DNA of 10,730 bases from Rhodospirillaceae bacterium. Lineage in GTDB: Bacteria; Pseudomonadota; Alphaproteobacteria; Rhodospirillales; Magnetovibrionaceae. The stretch's first letter is position 1, and each line of letters opens with the position of its first letter. A program made the position numbers and the translations under genes. The DNA is taken from assembly GCA_002732845.1 (NCBI GenBank), contig NVSZ01000038.1, positions 14,760-25,489 on the forward strand. Direction: 5' to 3'. Below the pieces are notes generated by a model that saw nothing but the letters and a program-made list of their open reading frames with translations, ran no database searches and was not told where the DNA came from. Positions 6,876 to 10,730 of the stretch are shown piece by piece.

Positions 6876-8150
6876 ATGGACTTTTTTAATTATAAAAACG
6901 GTCATCTTCATGGCGAAGGTGTGGCCCTGAAAGACATTGCAGATGAAGTCGGCACGCCGTTTTATGTCTATTCAACGGCCACGTTAACGCGCCATTTTGA
7001 AGTCTTTTCAGATGCCCTTCGCGGTATGAATGCGATGGTTTGCTTTGCCGTTAAAGCCAATTCAAATCAGGCCGTGCTGACCACCTTGGCGGCCTTGGGC
7101 GCCGGGGCGGATGTGGTGTCGGGTGGTGAATTAACCCGGGCGTTAAAAGCCAACATCAAACCGCACCGCATTGTTTTTTCCGGCGTGGGTAAACAAGACG
7201 ATGAAATTGAATTCGCCTTAAATTCTGGCATTAAACAAATTAACGTGGAATCCGAACCTGAATTGGATCGCATCAGCGCCATCTCAGTACGTCTGGGCAA
7301 AACCGCGACGGTGGCGTTGCGGGTGAACCCCGATGTCGATGCGGGCACCCACGAAAAAATTACCACGGGCCGTAAAGGCAATAAATTCGGCATCGATTGG
7401 GAACGTGTGCCCGAAGTGTATCAAAAAGCCACAGACCTTCCGGGCATTCATATTGCCGGGCTGGCAATGCACATTGGCTCACAGCTTATGGATCTGGAAC
7501 CTTATCGTCAGGCTTACAGCCGTGTCGCTGAACTGGTTGAAACCCTTCGGTCCCGTGGTTTGACGGTCGAAGTTTTGGATGCGGGCGGTGGCTTAGGCGT
7601 TCCCTACGGCGAAGCCGATGAAGTTGAAAACCCACATCCCGAAGCCTACACGGAAGTGGTCCGCAATACCTTGGGCCATCTTGGAACCGAGCTGATTTTC
7701 GAGCCCGGTCGCATGATTGCGGGCAATTCCGGCGTGCTGGTGACCCGTGTGATTTATGCTAAAAAAAGCACCGATAAAACGTTTTTGATTGTTGATGCGG
7801 GCATGAACGATTTGATCCGCCCGACCCTGTACGGGGCCTTTCACAACATCATCACAGAAACCCAACCCCCACCGGGGGCCGATTTGATCAATGTTGATAT
7901 TGTTGGCCCGATTTGCGAAACCGGCGATACCTTTGCCAAAGACCGTAAATTCCCAGAGACCAAAGCCAACGATTTATTGGTGGTGCGCACCGCCGGAGCC
8001 TATGGCGCGGTGCAATCATCAACTTACAACACTCGGGCTTTGATTCCCGAAGTGATGGTCAACGGTGATCGCCATTGTGTGGTGCGCAAACGCATGAGCG
8101 TTGAAGACATTATTGCCTTGGATCGCTTGCCAGATTGGTTAAGTGAATAA
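6876..8150 (+). CDS. lysA: Diaminopimelate decarboxylase
   Basis: PLP enzyme that decarboxylates meso-diaminopimelate to L-lysine, the last lysine step. 424 residues, normal for the family (alanine racemase-like barrel plus beta domain). Lys60 in CFAVKANSN forms the Schiff base. His199 in AMHIGSQ stacks on the cofactor. GGGLG at 237-241 and EPGR at 276-279 hold the phosphate. Cys347-Glu348 in GPICETGD comes from the partner subunit, and Tyr376/Tyr384 in GAYGAVQSSTYNTR complete the substrate pocket. The ATG has AAGG about 11 bases upstream. The gene follows argH and the lipoprotein with tight spacing and is probably cotranscribed. No lysine riboswitch or leader is visible before it. It converges on the zinc-ribbon gene with 20 bases between stops. 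Confidence 0.97.
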   Translation: MDFFNYKNGHLHGEGVALKDIADEVGTPFYVYSTATLTRHFEVFSDALRGMNAMVCFAVKANSNQAVLTTLAALGAGADVVSGGELTRALKANIKPHRIVFSGVGKQDDEIEFALNSGIKQINVESEPELDRISAISVRLGKTATVALRVNPDVDAGTHEKITTGRKGNKFGIDWERVPEVYQKATDLPGIHIAGLAMHIGSQLMDLEPYRQAYSRVAELVETLRSRGLTVEVLDAGGGLGVPYGEADEVENPHPEAYTEVVRNTLGHLGTELIFEPGRMIAGNSGVLVTRVIYAKKSTDKTFLIVDAGMNDLIRPTLYGAFHNIITETQPPPGADLINVDIVGPICETGDTFAKDRKFPETKANDLLVVRTAGAYGAVQSSTYNTRALIPEVMVNGDRHCVVRKRMSVEDIIALDRLPDWLSE

Positions 8151-8170
8151 GTTTAGGGGGTGAGGCGGCT

Positions 8171-9253
8171 TTAGTTGCCGTCCGCCGCCGGAGCGCCATT
8201 TCCATCACCACCGTCAGCGCCAGCTTCAGGTGCGATAAATTTCACAGACATTTGACGCGCGGTTCCCGGTGGGTTTTCGAATTCAACCTTAAACGATACC
8301 GTATCGGCAGGTTTTAGGGTTTTCTTGTGCAATTCGATAATCTGCGTGGCGACTTCTTTGCCCTGTGGATTGGTCAACGAGACTTTCAACGGTGGCACAT
8401 CCAAGGTTTCTTCGGTGATGTTGACGACATTGCCTTCAACAATCAACAGTTCCACGCCATTGCGCACGTCCCGACGTGGTTTGACATCGCGGGGTGCTAG
8501 GCCTTCTCCGGGTTCCGCATGATACATGCCTGCTTTGATGTAAAGTTCTTTAGCGGGTGGATAAATTTCAATAATTTTCTTTTTCGCCAAAACGATGCCT
8601 GCACCCGAGCCAATCAGCAAAATCGCAAAAACGATCATGATGGCTTTCAGTGCGCCACCTTTCTTTTTAGGTGCTGGACGCTTGAAACGTGTCCGGGCGA
8701 CCGGAATTTCATCGTCTGGATACGGCTGAGAAAGGCTTGCTGGAATAGGATCTTCGTCCGCATCGGCATCAAGCAGATCGCCAATATCAATAACTTCGGC
8801 ATCTTCTTCGTCAATATTGTCGCCAGACATCGAATCGAACGCACCCGATTCGGTCTCGGATTCGTCAAAGACGTTGTCTAATTCATCTTGAGAAAGCGGA
8901 TCAACTTCGGCCTCAGATTCGGGGACAGGGGCTGGTGCTGGTTCGGGCTCAGGTTCTGGTTCCGGAAGGGGCTCAGGCTCTGGTTCCGGCTCAGGAATGG
9001 GCGCTGGTTCCGGCGCTGGCGCTGGTGGCGCTACAGGCTCAAATGCAGGCGCCGCAACGGTTGCGGGGGCTTGGGCGGCCATAAGAACGGGTTCGGGGAA
9101 GGTGACTTGTTGCTCACGAACTTCAATGGCATGGACAACTGACTGCTGCCAAGCATATCCACAATGGGAGCACCGGATCATCGTACCCGTAGGTTTGATG
9201 GCGTGCGGAGGAACGTCGTAATGCGTTCCGCAATTGGGACAAGTGATGATCAT
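8171..9253 (-). CDS. MJ0042-type zinc-ribbon, Pro/Glu-linker, single-pass membrane protein with DUF3426-like domain
   Basis: Function unknown. With the ATG at 9253 it has 360 residues. Two CxxC pairs (CPNC at 5-8, CSHC at 28-31) form an MJ0042 zinc ribbon in MIITCPNCGTHYDVPP. Residues about 60-116 are rich in Pro, Ala and Glu with near-perfect Pro-Glu alternation, and 117-170 are strongly acidic. After a basic stretch (RFKRPAPKKKGG) comes one membrane helix at about 203-222, then LAKKK. The C-terminal part, from about 262, matches the DUF3426 pattern (VEGNVVNITEETLDVPPLKVSL, KTLKPADTVSFKVEFENPP). The basic flank suggests ribbon and linker are cytoplasmic and DUF3426 periplasmic, though both sides of the helix have lysines. 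GTG at 9259 is an alternative start; an in-frame stop lies just beyond, and the nearest GAGG is 17 or more bases away, so initiation is unclear. It diverges from ftsEX, which hints at an envelope or division role (inference). Confidence 0.88.
   Translation of the reverse strand: MIITCPNCGTHYDVPPHAIKPTGTMIRCSHCGYAWQQSVVHAIEVREQQVTFPEPVLMAAQAPATVAAPAFEPVAPPAPAPEPAPIPEPEPEPEPLPEPEPEPEPAPAPVPESEAEVDPLSQDELDNVFDESETESGAFDSMSGDNIDEEDAEVIDIGDLLDADADEDPIPASLSQPYPDDEIPVARTRFKRPAPKKKGGALKAIMIVFAILLIGSGAGIVLAKKKIIEIYPPAKELYIKAGMYHAEPGEGLAPRDVKPRRDVRNGVELLIVEGNVVNITEETLDVPPLKVSLTNPQGKEVATQIIELHKKTLKPADTVSFKVEFENPPGTARQMSVKFIAPEAGADGGDGNGAPAADGN
8945..8992. repeat. 24-base tandem repeat encoding the Pro-Glu linker
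   Basis: Two adjacent 24-base units, 8945-8968 and 8969-8992, share 20 of 24 bases, each starting GGGCTCAGG and containing TCTGGTTCCGG. Degenerate pieces continue to about 9015. Each unit encodes eight residues of the Pro-Glu stretch on the minus strand. The repeat unit is a multiple of three, so gain or loss would change linker length without a frameshift. Confidence 0.6.
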
Positions 9254-9296
9254 CAGCACAACAATTTAAATGTTAACCTCAATTATTTATAAGCGT

Positions 9297-9314
9297 TTGC
9301 GTTGTGCAACGCAA
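9297..9314. promoter_or_regulatory. 8-2-8 inverted repeat in the zinc-ribbon/ftsE intergenic region
   Basis: TTGCGTTG-TG-CAACGCAA is a perfect 8-base dyad with a 2-base centre. It sits 44 bases before the zinc-ribbon ATG and 153 bases before ftsE. Two bases are too short for a good RNA loop, so a protein-binding site is more likely than a terminator. No regulator can be named from the motif. It is the most ordered element of this roughly 210-base region, in which I could not identify a convincing -35/-10 pair. Confidence 0.4.
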
Positions 9315-9341
9315 GTAAGTGGATAGAATCAAACAAATTAT

Positions 9342-9348
9342 AAGGAGG
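9342..9348 (+). other. Unused Shine-Dalgarno-like sequence upstream of ftsE
   Basis: AAGGAGG is a perfect ribosome-site match, yet no ATG or GTG follows at usable distance. The only nearby start is TTG at 9351, spaced 2 bases, which would open a 33-codon frame ending at TAG 9450-9452, in phase with ftsE and 15 bases before its start. It could be a leader peptide, a relic of a longer gene, or chance. Confidence 0.25.
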
Positions 9349-9467
9349 TTTTGTCCGGTTCTCCCCACTTATCCATATCAATCAGTAGACTTTTTGCCCC
9401 TGCCCGTGGCATCGTAGGGCTCTCGAATCTGATGTTTCGGCCACGTGAATAGAAGGAATGTGTCTTC

Positions 9468-10181
9468 TTGGACTCAAAAACACCCATTGCCCGCTTTGAA
9501 AATGTTGGGCTTCGTTATGGCTTGGGGCCAGAAGTTTTACAGGATGTCTCGTTTTCCTTAAAGCCTGGGTCATTCCATTTTTTGGTGGGGCCATCGGGGG
9601 CTGGTAAATCTTCATTGTTGAAATTGATGTATCTGGCGATGCGTCCTTCTCGGGGGTTGGTGCATTTGTTTGGACACGATATCCAAACCGCAACCCGTGA
9701 TGAATTGCCCGCGTTACGCCGTTCCATCGGTGTGGTGTTTCAAGATTATCGTTTGTTGGATCATCTTTCCACGTTCGATAACGTGGCGTTGCCGTTGCGG
9801 GTCGCCAACGTTAAAGAACAAGACATCAAACGCCATGTCGAAGAATTGTTGGCGTGGGTGGGCTTAAAAGATCATATGCATGCCCGTCCACCGACCTTGT
9901 CGGGTGGGCAAAAACAACGTGTATCGATTGCGCGGGCGGTGATTTCTCGCCCTAAATTGCTGATGGCCGATGAGCCCACGGGTAACGTGGATGATCGCAT
10001 GGGCTTTCGGTTGATGCATTTGTTCGAAGAACTCAACAAACTGGGCACAACCATTGTGGTCGCTACTCACAACGAAGCCATGGTGACCAAATTGGGTCAT
10101 CCGGTGATGCGGATTCAATCGGGCGGGTTGACGGTTACGCCGGGTGCGCGCGCCGAAGGTTTGCTGCAGGGGCTGTCATAA
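9468..10181 (+). CDS. ftsE: Cell division ATP-binding protein FtsE
   Basis: Cytoplasmic ATPase of the FtsEX complex, which drives periplasmic activators of cell-wall hydrolases at the septum. 237 residues, slightly over the common 220-230. All ABC motifs are intact: Walker A GPSGAGKSS at 41-49, Q-loop Gln92 in VVFQDYRLL, signature LSGGQ at 144-148, Walker B LLMADEP at 164-170 with catalytic Glu169, D-loop, and His201 in ATHNE. FQDYRLLDHLSTFDNVALPL is typical of FtsE. The start is TTG at 9468: an in-frame TAG lies six codons upstream, no ATG or GTG is in phase before the conserved RFENVGLRYG, and AAGGA sits 10 bases ahead. A weak start could limit FtsE output. The tail after about 215 diverges from other FtsE. 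The TAATG overlap with ftsX couples the two. Confidence 0.95.
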   Translation: MDSKTPIARFENVGLRYGLGPEVLQDVSFSLKPGSFHFLVGPSGAGKSSLLKLMYLAMRPSRGLVHLFGHDIQTATRDELPALRRSIGVVFQDYRLLDHLSTFDNVALPLRVANVKEQDIKRHVEELLAWVGLKDHMHARPPTLSGGQKQRVSIARAVISRPKLLMADEPTGNVDDRMGFRLMHLFEELNKLGTTIVVATHNEAMVTKLGHPVMRIQSGGLTVTPGARAEGLLQGLS

Positions 10182-10730
10182 TGTTTTCGCAGCGCACGGA
10201 TTTACCTTTAGATAAAGACCCATTGTCAAAATTTTTGCCGTGGCTGATTGCCTTTATGGTGTATCTGGCGGCTTTGTCTCAAGCGGGCTTAATTGGGCTT
10301 GATTCATTGGCAAATCGTTGGGATACGGGCATGGCCGCGACCATGACCGTGCAAATCCCAGCCGATCCCGACGCCAACGCAGCCACCAATACCCGGCGTT
10401 TGCAAATCGCCATGAACATGGTGTCTGAATTTCCCGGTGTGCTGAACGCCAGCGTAATTTCTCAAGATAAGGTCTTAGAATTGTTAAGCCCTTGGTTGGG
10501 CTTGGTCGAAGCTGCAGATGTGCCGTTGCCCATTTTGATTGATGTGGAAACCAATCCCGACGTGGATATAGACGCGCGGGTTTTGCAACAAAAACTCGCC
10601 CAACGCATTTCTGGCACACAAGTGGATGACCATGGTGTGTGGTTGGCGCGCCTGATTGAAATGGTCCGCACGTTGGAAGGTTTAGCGGCGGGCTTGTTGC
10701 TGTTTATTTTATTGTCGGCGGCGGGGACCG
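10181..10730 (+). CDS. ftsX: Cell division protein FtsX, 3' part beyond the window
   Basis: Membrane partner of FtsE. The ATG overlaps the ftsE stop by one base (TAATG), with AGGGG 8 bases upstream. 183 codons are present and the frame is open to the last base. Residues 1-18 are a polar cytoplasmic start. The first membrane helix is at about 19-40 (FLPWLIAFMVYLAALSQAGL). Residues about 41-163 form the periplasmic domain, including TRRLQIAMNMVSEFPGV and VPLPILIDV at 114-122, which fits FtsX of alphaproteobacteria. The second helix starts at about 166 (LEGLAAGLLLFILLSAAGT) and is cut. The remaining two helices should lie outside. The domain before helix 2 is the part that in other bacteria contacts hydrolase activators such as EnvC. 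Identification rests on the ftsE linkage, topology and the LPLP-like motif. Confidence 0.9.
   Translation, partial: MFSQRTDLPLDKDPLSKFLPWLIAFMVYLAALSQAGLIGLDSLANRWDTGMAATMTVQIPADPDANAATNTRRLQIAMNMVSEFPGVLNASVISQDKVLELLSPWLGLVEAADVPLPILIDVETNPDVDIDARVLQQKLAQRISGTQVDDHGVWLARLIEMVRTLEGLAAGLLLFILLSAAGT

Noticed and set aside
8164..8182. Hairpin between the convergent lysA and zinc-ribbon stops
   Set aside because: A 6-bp stem with one G-U and a 7-base loop, without a T-run on either strand and mostly inside coding sequence; too weak to call a terminator.
9266..9276. TTAA-N3-TTAA as a CtrA site
   Set aside because: The CtrA motif needs a 7-base spacing; here it is 3.
9337..9342. Minus-strand TATAAT as promoter of the zinc-ribbon gene
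   Set aside because: No acceptable -35 sequence lies 16-19 bases upstream; left as an AT-rich match only.
9326..9475. Three GANTC sites (9326, 9425, 9471) near ftsE as a CcrM/GcrA control region
   Set aside because: GANTC is also frequent inside the nearby coding sequence around 8830-8930, so local enrichment is not convincing.

Overview
The window looks like a chromosomal stretch of an alphaproteobacterium, probably Rhodospirillales-like. This rests on protein character and gene order: an ATR-etfB-etfA-hbd run, tlpA divergent from argH, argH-lptM-lysA, and an MJ0042 zinc-ribbon gene divergent from ftsEX. Base composition is near half GC by eye (not counted). Coding density is very high, with stop/start overlaps inside operons. 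I see no rRNA, tRNA, insertion sequence, prophage, CRISPR array or defence island. No untranslated stretch reaches 300 bases; the longest is about 210 bases before ftsE.

Left part (1-4683). A secreted metallo-beta-lactamase-fold hydrolase runs on the plus strand. Its ATG lies one base outside the window. It converges, with 15 bases between stops, on a minus-strand operon read from about 4650 down to 954: a small uncharacterised protein with a degenerate GIY-YIG-like core, PduO-type cob(I)alamin adenosyltransferase, ETF beta, ETF alpha and 3-hydroxyacyl-CoA dehydrogenase. The last three serve beta-oxidation or C4 acyl-CoA metabolism. The adenosyltransferase makes the coenzyme of methylmalonyl-CoA-type mutases, so the operon fits acyl-CoA catabolism including propionyl-CoA disposal.

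Middle part (4684-8150). A periplasmic TlpA-like thioredoxin (minus) and argininosuccinate lyase (plus) diverge with only 16 bases between their start codons. argH is followed by a 43-residue LptM-like lipoprotein (ATGA overlap) and by lysA, pairing the last steps of arginine and lysine synthesis with an outer-membrane assembly factor.

Right part (8171-10730). A membrane protein with an N-terminal zinc ribbon, a Pro-Glu-rich linker, one membrane segment and a DUF3426-like C-terminus is read on the minus strand. It diverges from ftsE (TTG start) and ftsX (cut by the window end), the ABC-type regulator of septal cell-wall hydrolysis. The roughly 210-base region between them holds an 8-2-8 dyad and an unused Shine-Dalgarno sequence.

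Most of the window is conserved housekeeping. I found no clear new multi-gene system. The least explained items are the GIY-YIG-like protein, the shared tlpA/argH start region, and the zinc-ribbon protein beside ftsEX.
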